64,000 nucleotides of DNA from the NCBI RefSeq assembly GCF_030373185.1, contig NZ_JAUCZH010000001.1, positions 868,001 to 932,000 of the forward strand. Reading direction: 5' to 3'. Shown piece after piece: positions 55,901 to 64,000 of the stretch; positions within the stretch are counted from its first letter, which is position 1; every line of letters begins with the position of its first letter. Under the pieces are notes generated by a model that was given only the letters and a program-made list of their open reading frames with translations, was not told the DNA's origin and made no database searches. Made by a program: the position numbers and the translations under genes. This stretch comes from Tabrizicola sp. (GTDB taxonomy: Bacteria; Pseudomonadota; Alphaproteobacteria; Rhodobacterales; Rhodobacteraceae).

Positions 55901-56313
55901 AACGGATCGCGGCAGTGATCGAGGCCGGCCATAAACGCGCCCGCCCGATCGTGATGACCTCGATCGCGATGTCGGCGGGGATGCTGCCTTCGGCGCTTGG
56001 CGTGGGCGAAGGCGGGGCGTTCCGCGCGCCGATGGCGATTGCAGTCATTGGGGGGATCATTGTGTCCACCGTCCTCAGCCTTGTCGTGGTGCCGTCGCTT
56101 TATCTGGTGATGGATGATCTTTCGCGCCTGTTCAGCTGGATGCTGGGCCGGTTCCTTGGCAAGAAGGAAGTGGAGCCGGAGAACCCCGAAGCCCATGTCC
56201 TTGCCGAACGGATCGCACGCGGGCAACAGGATATGGCCTTGTTGCAAGGGCGGCTTGCGACGCTGGAAGACACGTTGTCACGCCGAAAGACCACGCCCCA
56301 CGCGGCAGAGTAG
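52987..56313 (+). CDS. RND efflux pump, inner-membrane permease (AcrB family)
   Basis: A 1108-residue proton-driven pump. The first helix is in FSAWSIRNPVAPLLAFFLLMVMGWQSFNTLPITRFPNIDVPLV, and two large periplasmic loops follow helices 1 and 7. TM4 carries the proton-relay Asp pair in LATGILVDDAIVEIENI (about residues 398-399). The C-terminal half has LIGILMLMGIVSKNAILLIDFAIEMR and MTSIAMSAGMLPSALGVGEGGAFRAPMA. A cytosolic coiled tail of about 50 residues ends the protein. The ATG at 52987 has GAGGG upstream. Substrates are unknown; drugs, solvents or lipophilic compounds are typical. Confidence 0.94.
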   Translation: MNFSAWSIRNPVAPLLAFFLLMVMGWQSFNTLPITRFPNIDVPLVAVSVGQSGAAPAEMETQITKEIEDAVAGITGVKKVISTVTDGLSTTAVEFRMDVPTDKAVQDVKDAVDQIRGDLPGDVEAPIVTRIDVEGQAIMTFAVSAPDKTIEEISWFVDDTVTRSLQGRPGIGRVTRIGGADREIRVELDPVRLDSYGVTAQAVSAQIAATNANLGAGKLSLGTGEQVIRTLGDSGTVEALAATSIALPSGRFVRLSDLGQVIDSYEEMRSFTRIDGEPLVSFLVFRSKGASEVSVAEVTNSVVDQLRLDHSDVSIDLVDDSVFYTYGNYEAAIHTLLEGALLAVLVVFAFLRNWRATFIAAVALPLSAVPTFLLMDMLGFSLNLVSFLALTLATGILVDDAIVEIENIARHIRMGKTPYRAAIDAADEIGLAVIATSATIVAVFVPVSFMPGIPGQYFRQFGLTVAIAVLFSLGVARLITPMMAAYLMRTKDAGGHEGGERDGFVMRGYLWLVRNTTRVWRFQKIRWLGLPTYYVTLAAAIVVVIFSVQAMLAVPGSLFPPEDESRIVVSVELPPGSTLDDTADTTEAMRAAIKDIDGVKSVLVVGGSTPLGDRDIRRATFTIILDRLDNGLGRKLSDLGQMLPVIGPMLPEAPLQGRIRPQPEIETEVFAALRAVPDLRAFKASNMGGGARPFSFDILSNDERALDDAIAKIDAALRDEPMLQNASTEVALPRPEIQITPKTEEAARLGVTVQQIAALVRVATIGDVSAALGKLSIDNRLVPIRVQLDEASRDSLARISALKVQTATGPVPLSAVATVEVAEGPSAVKRLDRQRVATLGADIAPGYVLDQATERFMEILPTLNLPPSVKITPSGDAEVQAELLGSFVNAMVLGVLLMMFVLILLFHSVLQPLTIIFSLLLSVGGVAAALILTQNPLSMPVLIGILMLMGIVSKNAILLIDFAIEMRVRGMERIAAVIEAGHKRARPIVMTSIAMSAGMLPSALGVGEGGAFRAPMAIAVIGGIIVSTVLSLVVVPSLYLVMDDLSRLFSWMLGRFLGKKEVEPENPEAHVLAERIARGQQDMALLQGRLATLEDTLSRRKTTPHAAE

Positions 56314-56330
56314 CCCGACGGCAGGATGCC

Positions 56331-56954
56331 CTATCTGTCGGCGTGGCGCGCGCGAAAGGCGGCGACCTCTGCCGACGTGGGGGCCTTGCCACAAAACGTC
56401 AGCACATAGGCAGGGATGCGGCCCATCCGCATCTCGAAGCTCTCAGCCGACCGCAGGGCGATATAACCGACCTGCGTCAGGTATAGCGCCCGCGCCCGGG
56501 TATCCGCTTCGGTTTCGTCATAGCCAAAGCGGCTGAACAGGGCGGTGATCGCCGCCAGCCGCACGGCATCGGCCTCAGCCATCTCGGCGGCAACGACCGG
56601 ATCTGTCAGCGCCCATGTCCGCATCGCAAATTCCAGCCTGCTGTCAAACAGGTCCGGGTCTACCCAGCAATCAATCAGGTTCAGCATCGCTTCGGCAATG
56701 GTTGCCGCCTGCGCTTCGCAGCGCGCCACAAGATTGCCGGTGTTCTTCGCCCGCCACCTTGCGACAAGCCCGGCCAGAAGCGCCTCGCGGTCCGCGAAAT
56801 GCCAGTAGAACGAGGTGCGCGACAGCCCCAGCCGTTCAGCCAGGGGCATGACCTTCACCGCCTCGACCCCGGCTTCCACCAGCACCCCATAGGCCGCGTC
56901 CAGCCACAGTTCCGGCGTGCCGCGCCACCCGCGTTCATTCTGTTTCGTGTCCAT
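56331..56954 (-). CDS. TetR family regulator divergent from the flavin oxidoreductase
   Basis: A 207-residue TetR regulator. The helix-turn-helix lies in LWLDAAYGVLVEAGVEAVKVMPLAERLGLSRTSFYWHFADREALLAGLVARW (about 17-68). The rest is an all-helical ligand domain with SRLEFAMRTWALTDPVVAAEM. It diverges from the oxidoreductase gene, and the 130-base gap holds a large palindrome that should be its operator. It is convergent with the RND pump gene, with 17 bases between them. Confidence 0.92.
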   Translation of the reverse strand: MDTKQNERGWRGTPELWLDAAYGVLVEAGVEAVKVMPLAERLGLSRTSFYWHFADREALLAGLVARWRAKNTGNLVARCEAQAATIAEAMLNLIDCWVDPDLFDSRLEFAMRTWALTDPVVAAEMAEADAVRLAAITALFSRFGYDETEADTRARALYLTQVGYIALRSAESFEMRMGRIPAYVLTFCGKAPTSAEVAAFRARHADR

Positions 56955-56995
56955 GCCCAGACCCTATGCCCTCCCTGCCCCAAGGCACAAGATCA

Positions 56996-57023
56996 GCAAA
57001 CTCGACACATGTGTCGATTTTGC
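56996..57023. promoter_or_regulatory. 28-bp operator palindrome between tetR and the oxidoreductase gene
   Basis: The core TCGACACATGTGTCGA (57002-57017) is a perfect 16-bp palindrome. Flanks GCAAA and TTTGC extend the symmetry to 28 bp with one mismatched pair. It lies 41 bases before the TetR start and 61 bases before the oxidoreductase start. Confidence 0.8.
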
Positions 57024-57084
57024 TTGAGCGACACGGCAGCCCTCGCTAGTCTTGCTCGAAACACTACCAGCGAGTCCCAAGCCC

Positions 57085-59118
57085 ATGTCGACCGATCCGC
57101 TTCTTCAGTCCTACCAGATCAAGCACCTGACCCTGCGCAACCGGATCATGACAACCAGCCATGAACCGGCCTACCCCGAAGACGGGATGCCGAAAGACCG
57201 CTACCGGCTTTACCATCTGGAACGGGCCAAGGCGGGCGTGGCGCTGACCATGACGGCGGGCTCGGCTGCGGTGTCGAAGGACAGCCCGCCGGTCTTCAAC
57301 AATATCCTCGCCTACAAGGACGAGGTGGTGCCGTGGATGAAGCGTCTTGCCGATGACTGCCACGAGGCGGGGGCGGCGGTGATGATCCAGCTTACGCATC
57401 TTGGCCGCCGCACTCGCTGGGACAAGGGCGATTGGCTGCCGGTGGTCGCCGCGGGGCCTGCGCGCGAACCCAGCCACCGCGCCTTTCCGAAAGTGGTTGA
57501 GGATTGGGATATTTCCCGCATTATCAATGACTACGCCGATGCAGCTGAACGGATGCACGCTGCCGGCCTCGATGGGGTGGAGTTTGAATGCTACGGCCAT
57601 CTGATGGACCAGTTCATGTCGCCCTTCACCAACGCCTTGCCCGCGCCCTACGGCGGGTCGCTTGAAAACCGCGCGCGCTTTTCGCTGGAGGTGCTGGCCG
57701 CCTGCCGCAAACGCGTAGGACCGGATTTCCTGTTGGGTGTGCGCTATACGGCGGATGAGGATGCCCCCGGCGGCATTGACGCCGACGAAGGCATCGCCAT
57801 TGGAAAGCTGTTTCGTGACAGTGGCTTGGTTGATTTTCTTAACATCATCAAGGGCCGGATCCACACCGACCCCGCGATGACTGATGTGATCCCGATTCAA
57901 GGGATGAAATCCGCCCCACACCTTGATTTCGCGGGCCGGATTCGGGCCGAGGTGGGCCTGCCCACGTTCCACGCCGCCCGCATCCCCGATGTGGCGACCG
58001 CGCGCTATGCCGTGGCTTCCGGGCAGTTGGATATGGTGGGCATGACCCGGGCGCATATGGCCGACCCGCATATCGTGCAGAAGATCACCGAAGGCCGCGA
58101 AGAAGACATCCGGCCTTGTGTGGGGGCCACCTACTGCCTTGACCGGATCTATCAGGGCGGAATGGCTCTGTGCATCCACAACCCCTCGACCGGACGCGAG
58201 GAAACCCAGCCCCATGCCATCGCCCCGGCAGCGCGGCAAAAGAAGGTAGTGATCGTCGGTGCCGGCCCTGCGGGGCTAGAGGCGGCGCGGGTGGCGGCGG
58301 AACGGGGCCACAAGGTCGTGGTCATCGAAGCTGCGGCCGAGCCGGGCGGACAGGTTCTGTTGACCGCCCGCAGCCCAAGGCGCCGCGAGATGATCGGCAT
58401 CATCGATTGGCGCATGGCACAATGCGCTGCACGAGGGGTAGAGTTCCGCTTCAACACCTTCGCAGAAGCTTCTGACGTAACAGCAGAAAACCCGGATGTT
58501 GTGATCATCGCCACGGGTGGCCTGCCCACAACCGATGTGTTGAGCGCGGGTAATGATCTGGTGGTGTCGACCTGGGATATCCTTTCGGGCGACGTGAAGC
58601 CAGGCGCGAACGTGCTCTTGTACGACGACGCGGGCGACCATGCCGCGTTGCAGGCGGCGCAATTGATTGCCGAGGCAGGCGCCAAGGTTGAGGTGATGAC
58701 CCCAGACCGCACCTTTGCCCCCGATGTCATGGCGATGAACCTTGTCCCCTACATGCGCGCGATGCAGGACAAGGAGGTGACCTTTACCGTGACCTACCGG
58801 CTTTCTTCGGTTGAAAAGTCCGGGAACCAGCTGAAAACCACGATCGGATCAGACTACATGAAGCTGGCGAAAACTGCGCTTTATGATCAGGTGGTGGTCA
58901 ATCACGGCACGCAGCCCTTGGCCGATATCTACTTTGATCTCAAGCCCTTGTCGGCCAATCTTGGTGCGGTTGACCACGATGCGCTGATCGATGGCCGCCC
59001 CCAGCCCGAAGGCGACGGCAAGCCCGGCTTTGCGCTTTACCGGATCGGCGATGCAGTGGCAGCGCGCAACACCCATGCCGCGATCTATGACGCGCTGCGG
59101 CTGGTGCGGCACCTCTGA
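57085..59118 (+). CDS. FMN/Fe-S/FAD oxidoreductase (dienoyl-CoA reductase / amine demethylase family)
   Basis: A 677-residue enzyme with three parts. An Old Yellow Enzyme TIM barrel (about 1-330) carries IQLTHLGRRTRW and PYGGSLENRARFSLEVL. A Fe-S region at about 345-370 and a C-terminal dinucleotide-binding half (KVVIVGAGPAGLEAARVAAERGHKVVVIE) follow. Relatives are 2,4-dienoyl-CoA reductase, trimethylamine and histamine dehydrogenases, and N-methylproline demethylases; CVGATYCLDRIYQGG looks most like the last group. The second canonical cluster cysteine is Ala. The reaction is probably oxidative demethylation or deamination of a small amine (inference). A divergent TetR probably controls it. 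Confidence 0.85.
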   Translation: MSTDPLLQSYQIKHLTLRNRIMTTSHEPAYPEDGMPKDRYRLYHLERAKAGVALTMTAGSAAVSKDSPPVFNNILAYKDEVVPWMKRLADDCHEAGAAVMIQLTHLGRRTRWDKGDWLPVVAAGPAREPSHRAFPKVVEDWDISRIINDYADAAERMHAAGLDGVEFECYGHLMDQFMSPFTNALPAPYGGSLENRARFSLEVLAACRKRVGPDFLLGVRYTADEDAPGGIDADEGIAIGKLFRDSGLVDFLNIIKGRIHTDPAMTDVIPIQGMKSAPHLDFAGRIRAEVGLPTFHAARIPDVATARYAVASGQLDMVGMTRAHMADPHIVQKITEGREEDIRPCVGATYCLDRIYQGGMALCIHNPSTGREETQPHAIAPAARQKKVVIVGAGPAGLEAARVAAERGHKVVVIEAAAEPGGQVLLTARSPRRREMIGIIDWRMAQCAARGVEFRFNTFAEASDVTAENPDVVIIATGGLPTTDVLSAGNDLVVSTWDILSGDVKPGANVLLYDDAGDHAALQAAQLIAEAGAKVEVMTPDRTFAPDVMAMNLVPYMRAMQDKEVTFTVTYRLSSVEKSGNQLKTTIGSDYMKLAKTALYDQVVVNHGTQPLADIYFDLKPLSANLGAVDHDALIDGRPQPEGDGKPGFALYRIGDAVAARNTHAAIYDALRLVRHL

Positions 59119-59124
59119 CCGGGG

Positions 59125-59544
59125 TCAGCGCTTCTTGCGGCAGTAAAGCTCCAGCCGATGGTGGACGATATCGTAACCCATCTCGGCTGCGATCTCACGT
59201 TGCAGCTGTTCGATCTTTTCCGACCGGAATTCGGTGATCTGGCCGGTGTCGAGATCGACGATATGGTCATGATGGGGGGCGTCCGCCACCTCATACCGCG
59301 CGCCACCGTTTTCCAGCGCGAGCCGCAGCACGACACCTTCACGTTCCAGCACAGAAAGCGTGCGGTAGACGGTGGCCAGCGACAGGCTGTCATCCAGCGT
59401 GCGTGCGCGGCGGTGAAGTTCGGCCGCGTCGGGGTGGTCCTGCGCCTCGGTCAAGACGCGCAAAAGCGCCTCGCGCTGGCGGGTCACGCGGACACCTCCG
59501 TCGCGCAGGGCCTTGGTCATTTCTTGTGCGGGATCAGGTTTCAT
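59125..59544 (-). CDS. fur: Fur/Mur family metalloregulator
   Basis: A 139-residue Fur-family repressor. The N-terminal winged helix is GVRVTRQREALLRVLTEAQDHPDAAELHRRARTLDDSLSLATVYRTLSVLEREGVV. The metal site is in DAPHHDHIVDLDTGQITEFRSEKIEQLQREIAAEMGYDIVHHRLELY (the HHDH, E and HH ligands). The C-terminal CxxC zinc site of E. coli Fur is absent, as in alphaproteobacterial Fur/Mur proteins that respond to manganese or iron. It ends six bases from the convergent oxidoreductase gene. Confidence 0.88.
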   Translation of the reverse strand: MKPDPAQEMTKALRDGGVRVTRQREALLRVLTEAQDHPDAAELHRRARTLDDSLSLATVYRTLSVLEREGVVLRLALENGGARYEVADAPHHDHIVDLDTGQITEFRSEKIEQLQREIAAEMGYDIVHHRLELYCRKKR

Positions 59545-59749
59545 CAGCGGATGGTAGCCAGCGGCGCGGCCGGGGTCAAATGGGGGTGGTGGCGCGCCTG
59601 AAGCTGGCCCCTTAGGGTCTCACACCCTCCGGACCTCCCGTGGAGTATTCAGAAAAGGCGCGGGGGCAAGCTTTAGTCAGATTTTTTGGATTTGCTCGCG
59701 GCAAAGATCGCGGGGGACGCTTGAGTTCAGTTGGGTATCAATAAACGGC

Positions 59750-59770
59750 GGCGGGCCTTTGATGCCCGCC
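59750..59770 (-). terminator. Hairpin after nrdJ
   Basis: GGCGGGC (59750-59756) and GCCCGCC (59764-59770) form a seven-bp stem with a seven-base loop, 34 bases after the nrdJ stop. On the minus strand it is followed by CGTTTATTG. Confidence 0.6.
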
Positions 59771-59803
59771 ACTTGTTGGATTCAATCGTCTGCGACGACG
59801 GGA

Positions 59804-62800
59804 TCAGCTACACCCCGTCGTTCCCCCGCAGGAGTTGCACTTCAGGCAAGACCCGTTGCGCACCATGGTGTAGTTGCCGCACTCGCTGCACGAGTCCCCG
59901 GTGTAGCCTTGCAGCTTGGCCTTCGACCGGGCGTCGGTCGAGATGCTGGCCGTGCTGATCGCATAGGTCGAGACCGTTTCCGAAAAGCCCGAAACCCGCG
60001 CGTCAGGGACGAGCATGTTCAGGGTGGAAACCGGGTCGGTGCCGTTGGCCAGCGCCGTCGCCCCCATCCCGCCTTGCAGGACCACAAGTTCCTGCGGCAG
60101 GCGCTTCCTGAGGTAGCCGGTGGAAGAAATCTGCTTCAGCACCTCCAGCCCGCGGGTCGCGGCGGCGTCGGACACTTCCGAGATGTTGCGCTTGCCTTCG
60201 TCATCGCCCCGGCCAAGATCGTCGAAGCTGGCGCCTTTCGGGGCCACATGCGCAAGATCGGTGCGGTCGAGGTAAGAGATCGCCAGTTCGCGGAAGATGT
60301 AGTCTAGGATCGAGGTCGCGTTCTTGACCGAGTCATTGCCCTGCACCATGCCGGCCGGTTCGAACCGGGTGAAGGTGAAGGCCTCGACGAATTCTTCCAG
60401 CGGCACGCCATATTGCAGGCCGACGCTGACGGCGATGGCGAAGTTGTTCATCATCGCGCGGAAGCCGGCACCTTCCTTGTGCATGTCGATGAAGATCTCA
60501 CCAAGCGAGCCGTCCTGATATTCGCCGGTGCGCAGGTAAACCTTGTGGCCGCCGACGATGGCCTTTTGCGTATAGCCCTTGCGGCGCTCCGGCAGTTTTT
60601 CGCGATTGCTGCGGACGATTTCCTTGATGATCACCTTTTCGACGATCTTTTCGGCAATCACCTGCGCCTTTTCCATCAAGGAGCCGTTGGTCAGAACGTC
60701 CTCGGCTTCGTCGTCATCCTCGATCAGCGCGCTTGCCAGCGGCTGCGACAGCTTCGATCCGTCGCGGTAAAGCGCGTTGGCCTTGATGCCGAGCGAGTGG
60801 GAAAGCTCATAGGCCGCCAGCGTTTCCGCGATGGTGGCGTTGTTCGGCATGTTGATCGTCTTCGAGATCGCGCCCGAGATAAAGGACTGCGCCGCCGCCA
60901 TCATGTGGATGTGGGATTCGACCGACAGGAAACGCTTGCCGGTCTTGCCGCAGGGGTTGGCGCAGTCAAAGACCGAGTAGTGCTCGGGCTTCAGGTGCGG
61001 CGCATTTTCCAGCGTCATGGTGCCGCAGACATGGTCATTGGCAGCGTCGATCTGGGCCTTGGTGAAGCCAAGGTGGCGCAGAAGGTCGAAGGTCGGATCG
61101 TTCAGCTTTTCTTCGGGGATGCCAAGGTTGCCCTTGCAGAAATCGGCGCCAAGGGTCCACTGGTTGAAGACGAACTTGATGTCGAAGGCGGATGGCAGGG
61201 CGGATTCGATCTTTTCAATCTCGCGCGGGCCGAAACCGTGGCCAATGAGCGAGGTGTGGTTGATCGCCGGGGCCTGGCCAAGCGAGCCGTGGCCGACGGC
61301 ATGGGCGACGATCTCGGCGGCTTGGGCAGTAGAGTAGCCAAGCTTTTCAAGCGCTGCCGGGACCGACTGGTTGATGATCTTGAAGTAACCTCCGCCTGCC
61401 AGTTTCTTGAACTTCACCAGCGCAAAGTCAGGCTCGATGCCCGTCGTGTCGCAATCCATCACAAGGCCGATGGTGCCGGTCGGGGCGATGACGGTGGTCT
61501 GCGCGTTGCGGAAGCCGTGTGCTTCGCCAAGGCTCAGCGCTTCGTCCCAAGCGGATTTGGCAAGCGCGACAAGGGTTTGGTCCGGGCAGTTCGCGTGGTC
61601 AAGGTCAACGGCGGGAACGTTCAGGCCTTCATAGGCCGTGCCGTGTGCAGCGGCGCGGTGGTTGCGGATGACGCGCAGCATGTGGTCACGGTTGCGGGCG
61701 TAGCCGGAGAAGGGACCGAGTTCCTTCGCCATCTCGGCCGAGGTGGCGTAGCTGACGCCGGTCATGATCGCGGTCAGCGCTCCGCACAGGGCGCGGCCTT
61801 CCTTGCTGTCATAGCCAAGGCCCATGTTCATCAAGAGGCCACCGATGTTGGCGTAGCCAAGGCCGAGGGTGCGGAAGTCGTAGGAAAGCTGAGCGATTTC
61901 CCTGGACGGGAACTGCGCCATCATGACCGAGATTTCCAGCGTGACCGTCCAGAGGCGCGAGGCGTGGACATAAGCCTCGGCGTCGAACTTGCCGTTGTGG
62001 AAGAAGGTCAGCAGGTTCATCGACGCCAGGTTGCAGGCGGTGTCGTCAAGGAACATGTATTCCGAGCAAGGGTTCGAACCCCGGATCGCGCCATCTTCCG
62101 GGCAGGTGTGCCAGGCGTTGACGGTGTCGTGGAACTGGATGCCGGGGTCGGCGCAGGCCCAGGCGGCGTGGCCGATCTGGTCCCAGAGCTCGCGCGCCGA
62201 GACAGTCTTGGCGACCTTGCCGTCGGTGCGGCGGATCAGCTCCCACGGCTTGTCTTCCCTGACCGCGCGCAGGAAGGCATCGGTCACGCGGACCGAGTTG
62301 TTGGAGTTCTGGCCGGAGACGGAGATATAGGCCTCGGAGTCCCAGTCGGTGTCGTAGGTCGGGAATTCGATCGAGGTGAAACCCTGCCGCGCGTATTGCA
62401 GGATGCGGTTGGTGTAGGTGTCAGGGATCATCGCCTTCTTGGCGGCCTTGATCGCGGCTTTCAGGGCGGGGTTGGCTGCCGGGTCGGTGGCACCTTCCAT
62501 CGAACCATCGAACGCCTTGATCGCGGCGAAGATGTCGTTGAGCCGGGCCTCGTGCATCTTGGAGCCAGCCACCAGCGACGCGACTTTCTGTTCCTCGATC
62601 ACCTTCCAGTTGATGAAGTCTTCGACATCGGGGTGGTCCATGTCGATGATGACCATCTTGGCGGCGCGGCGGGTGGTGCCGCCGGACTTGATCGCGCCAG
62701 CGGCGCGGTCGCCAATCTTGAGGAAGCCCATCAGGCCCGAGGATTTGCCACCGCCCGACAGTTTTTCGCCCTCACCCCGCAGCGAGGAGAAGTTGGTGCC

Positions 62801-63493
62801 GGTGCCGGAGCCGTATTTGAAAAGCCGGGCCTCACGCACCCAGAGGTCCATGATGCCGCCATCACCCACGAGGTCATCCTTGACCGACTGGATGAAGCAG
62901 GCGTGGGGCTGGGGGTGTTCGTATGCCGACGCGGACTTGGTCAGCTTGCCAGTCTCATGGTCTACGTAGAAGTGACCCTGCGACGGGCCGTCGATGCCGT
63001 AAGCCCAATGGAGGCCGGTGTTGAACCACTGCGGGCTGTTCGGCGCGGCCATCTGGCGGGCCAGCATGAAGCGCATTTCGTCATAATAGGCGGAAGCGTC
63101 GGCTTCGGTGGTGAAGTAACCACCCTTCCAGCCCCAATAGGCCCATGCCCCGGCCAGACGGTCAAACACCTGCTTGGCCGAGGTTTCGCCGACAAAGCGC
63201 TGATCGGTCGGCAGTTGCGCCAGCGCCTCGTCATCAGGAACCGACCGCCACAGAAAGGACGGCACTCCCTTTTCCTTCACGCGCTTCAAGACGGCCGGAA
63301 CGCCGGCCTTGCGGAAATACTTCTGGGCGAGCACGTCCGAGGCAACCTGACTCCAGCCTTCGGGAATCTCAACCGCGTCGTTGCGGAAGACGACCGTGCC
63401 GTCGGGGTTGCGAATTTCGGAAACCGTGGTGTTGAACGCCAGCGCCCCATAAGCGCCGGTTGCTTCGGTGGTGAACTTCCGCTCGATCTTCAT
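59804..63493 (-). CDS. nrdJ: Vitamin B12-dependent ribonucleoside-diphosphate reductase (class II)
   Basis: A 1229-residue adenosylcobalamin-dependent reductase that makes deoxyribonucleotides without oxygen or iron. It has [20 protein letters not shown] at the start, the catalytic barrel with [21 protein letters not shown] (active-site Cys and finger loop, about 477-497), [20 protein letters not shown] and, at the C-terminus, the zinc-binding [28 protein letters not shown]. The long form with a Cys-rich tail is normal for alphaproteobacteria. An NrdR-like box lies 181 bases upstream. Cofactor supply fits the C4 tetrapyrrole route encoded by hemA. Confidence 0.97.
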   Translation of the reverse strand: MKIERKFTTEATGAYGALAFNTTVSEIRNPDGTVVFRNDAVEIPEGWSQVASDVLAQKYFRKAGVPAVLKRVKEKGVPSFLWRSVPDDEALAQLPTDQRFVGETSAKQVFDRLAGAWAYWGWKGGYFTTEADASAYYDEMRFMLARQMAAPNSPQWFNTGLHWAYGIDGPSQGHFYVDHETGKLTKSASAYEHPQPHACFIQSVKDDLVGDGGIMDLWVREARLFKYGSGTGTNFSSLRGEGEKLSGGGKSSGLMGFLKIGDRAAGAIKSGGTTRRAAKMVIIDMDHPDVEDFINWKVIEEQKVASLVAGSKMHEARLNDIFAAIKAFDGSMEGATDPAANPALKAAIKAAKKAMIPDTYTNRILQYARQGFTSIEFPTYDTDWDSEAYISVSGQNSNNSVRVTDAFLRAVREDKPWELIRRTDGKVAKTVSARELWDQIGHAAWACADPGIQFHDTVNAWHTCPEDGAIRGSNPCSEYMFLDDTACNLASMNLLTFFHNGKFDAEAYVHASRLWTVTLEISVMMAQFPSREIAQLSYDFRTLGLGYANIGGLLMNMGLGYDSKEGRALCGALTAIMTGVSYATSAEMAKELGPFSGYARNRDHMLRVIRNHRAAAHGTAYEGLNVPAVDLDHANCPDQTLVALAKSAWDEALSLGEAHGFRNAQTTVIAPTGTIGLVMDCDTTGIEPDFALVKFKKLAGGGYFKIINQSVPAALEKLGYSTAQAAEIVAHAVGHGSLGQAPAINHTSLIGHGFGPREIEKIESALPSAFDIKFVFNQWTLGADFCKGNLGIPEEKLNDPTFDLLRHLGFTKAQIDAANDHVCGTMTLENAPHLKPEHYSVFDCANPCGKTGKRFLSVESHIHMMAAAQSFISGAISKTINMPNNATIAETLAAYELSHSLGIKANALYRDGSKLSQPLASALIEDDDEAEDVLTNGSLMEKAQVIAEKIVEKVIIKEIVRSNREKLPERRKGYTQKAIVGGHKVYLRTGEYQDGSLGEIFIDMHKEGAGFRAMMNNFAIAVSVGLQYGVPLEEFVEAFTFTRFEPAGMVQGNDSVKNATSILDYIFRELAISYLDRTDLAHVAPKGASFDDLGRGDDEGKRNISEVSDAAATRGLEVLKQISSTGYLRKRLPQELVVLQGGMGATALANGTDPVSTLNMLVPDARVSGFSETVSTYAISTASISTDARSKAKLQGYTGDSCSECGNYTMVRNGSCLKCNSCGGTTGCS

Positions 63494-63673
63494 GCCCCTG
63501 AACTCCGTTTTTGCGGCCGTTTCGGCCGATTAATCTCTCAAAACTGGCAAGGCCGTTCCGTCCGGTCGCGGCAAGACGGCAAAGCTCCCCCCTTCCCGTC
63601 GGCAACACCGACAGGAGGGACGCATCCGCTTGGGATGCCTGTTTATCTGGATCTTCTTGCCTGTTCGCCGCGG

Positions 63674-63687
63674 CACTAGATTTAGTG
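63674..63687. promoter_or_regulatory. NrdR-box-like palindrome upstream of nrdJ
   Basis: CACTA-GATT-TAGTG is a perfect inverted repeat resembling the NrdR consensus (ACAC-TATAT-GTGT family). NrdR represses ribonucleotide reductase genes. Only one box was seen; two are typical. Confidence 0.55.
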
Positions 63688-63739
63688 GTGTCCCCTGCCG
63701 CTTCGTCAAACTGTCGTAATCACACCGCCCGATCAACGA

Positions 63740-63767
63740 GAAAATTTCGCTTCAATGCAAATTTTGC
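63740..63767. promoter_or_regulatory. Two AT-rich palindromes upstream of nrdJ
   Basis: GAAAATTTC (63740-63748) and GCAAATTTTGC (63757-63767) are both perfect odd palindromes, with centres 18 bases apart. They could be operator half-sites or part of an upstream promoter facing out of the window. Confidence 0.3.
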
Positions 63768-64000
63768 GGCTTGACGCTTTGCATGGCACACAGGCCACAA
63801 CCGGCCCCTGCGACCCGGGCCTTGTGGACAGGTTTGGGGACAACCTTCGAGCAATTTGTGAAGAGTGCCGGATTTGCAAGGTTTCCGGGGCGCTTGAAGG
63901 CCGAGCCTGCCAAAGCCAGCCAGACCCGAACCAGAGCCAAGACTATCTGCAAGGCGATTCCCTTGCTGCGTCAGGCCTTCGCGCCAGTCGGGCGGTTGAT

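Larger units (their letters stand above)
63494..64000. other. Gene-free region upstream of nrdJ
   Basis: No convincing gene is present. From nrdJ outward on the minus strand there is a GGCCG/CGGCC hairpin (63511-63523, loop TTT on the plus strand) close to the ribosome binding site. Next come further possible stems (GTCGG/CCGAC near 63598-63611 and GCATCC/GGATGC near 63622-63639), the NrdR-like box at 63674-63687, and an AT-rich stretch with two small palindromes at 63740-63767. The last 230 bases show no clear signal. Confidence 0.6.

Noticed and set aside
60413-63679. Very long open frame antisense to nrdJ (about 1088 codons)
   Set aside because: It lies opposite a complete class II reductase. 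The product has no recognisable domain and low-complexity Val/Gly/Arg content.
63494-63700. Cobalamin riboswitch in the nrdJ leader
   Set aside because: The conserved GCCACTG and AGACCTGCC-type boxes are absent on both strands, although hairpins exist.
63823-63845. DnaA-box-like TGTGGACAG and a neighbouring GGGGACAAC, possible origin
   Set aside because: Each has two or more mismatches to the TTATCCACA consensus, only one to two occurrences are seen, and no origin-linked genes are nearby.

Overview
This 64 kb window is GC-rich chromosomal core DNA from an alphaproteobacterium, most likely a member of the Rhodobacterales (Rhodobacter, Gemmobacter or Tabrizicola type). The reasons are C4-pathway 5-aminolevulinate synthase (hemA), a B12-dependent class II ribonucleotide reductase (nrdJ), a Mur/Fur-type regulator, a GTTC-N7-GTTC SOS box at uvrA, a near-consensus FNR box at hemA, small-type PurL, and DUF1127 and Hint-domain proteins. 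I see no phage, transposon, CRISPR array or rRNA operon. Four tRNA genes lie between 43.7 and 45.4 kb.

Layout. 0.1-3.6 kb: purL, a GNAT acetyltransferase, bolA, a 60-residue membrane protein and the monothiol glutaredoxin grxD in one operon. 3.7-4.9 kb: a coiled-coil protein, zapA and an MliC-like lysozyme inhibitor on the minus strand. 5.1-10.6 kb: central carbon genes tkt and two gap paralogs around a 47-codon ORF, with shared operator-like palindromes. 10.8-20.4 kb: a DUF1127 protein, coaD, a CBS protein, a LysR regulator divergent from mmsA, uvrA, an MFS transporter and lpd. 20.4-28.5 kb: a DUF924 protein, a YcaD-like MFS transporter, queA, a 1140-residue AsmA-like protein, a PrxQ peroxiredoxin and a DUF455 protein. 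28.6-36.7 kb: an envelope region with M23 endopeptidase plus bactofilin, a DUF2189 protein, prfB, PBP1A and an N-acetylmuramoyl-L-alanine amidase. 36.9-43.7 kb: a DsbA-like thiol oxidoreductase, ispG, a RodZ-like protein, hemA, an M20 peptidase, a GNAT protein and a small membrane protein. 43.8-51.0 kb: tRNAs, pirin, an HU-like protein, lon, a Hint-domain protein and tgt. 51.1-56.3 kb: TetR plus a tripartite-type RND efflux pair. 56.3-59.5 kb: a second TetR divergent from a flavin/Fe-S oxidoreductase, then Fur/Mur. 59.8-63.5 kb: nrdJ, with a 0.5 kb gene-free leader and upstream region.

The most interesting material is regulatory and small-scale. A tkt leader can either sequester or release the ribosome binding site. 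Three promoters in the gap region carry a TGTTAnCGnTAACA-like motif, as expected for a LacI-type carbon regulator. The two gap copies have opposite coenzyme-determining residues. The flavin oxidoreductase lacks one canonical Fe-S cysteine. A stand-alone Hint protein, several perfect operators (TetR, SOS, FNR, NrdR-like) and a sigma-32-type lon promoter are also present. I did not find a clearly new multi-gene system. Motif comparisons to named regulators are from memory, and no database search was run.
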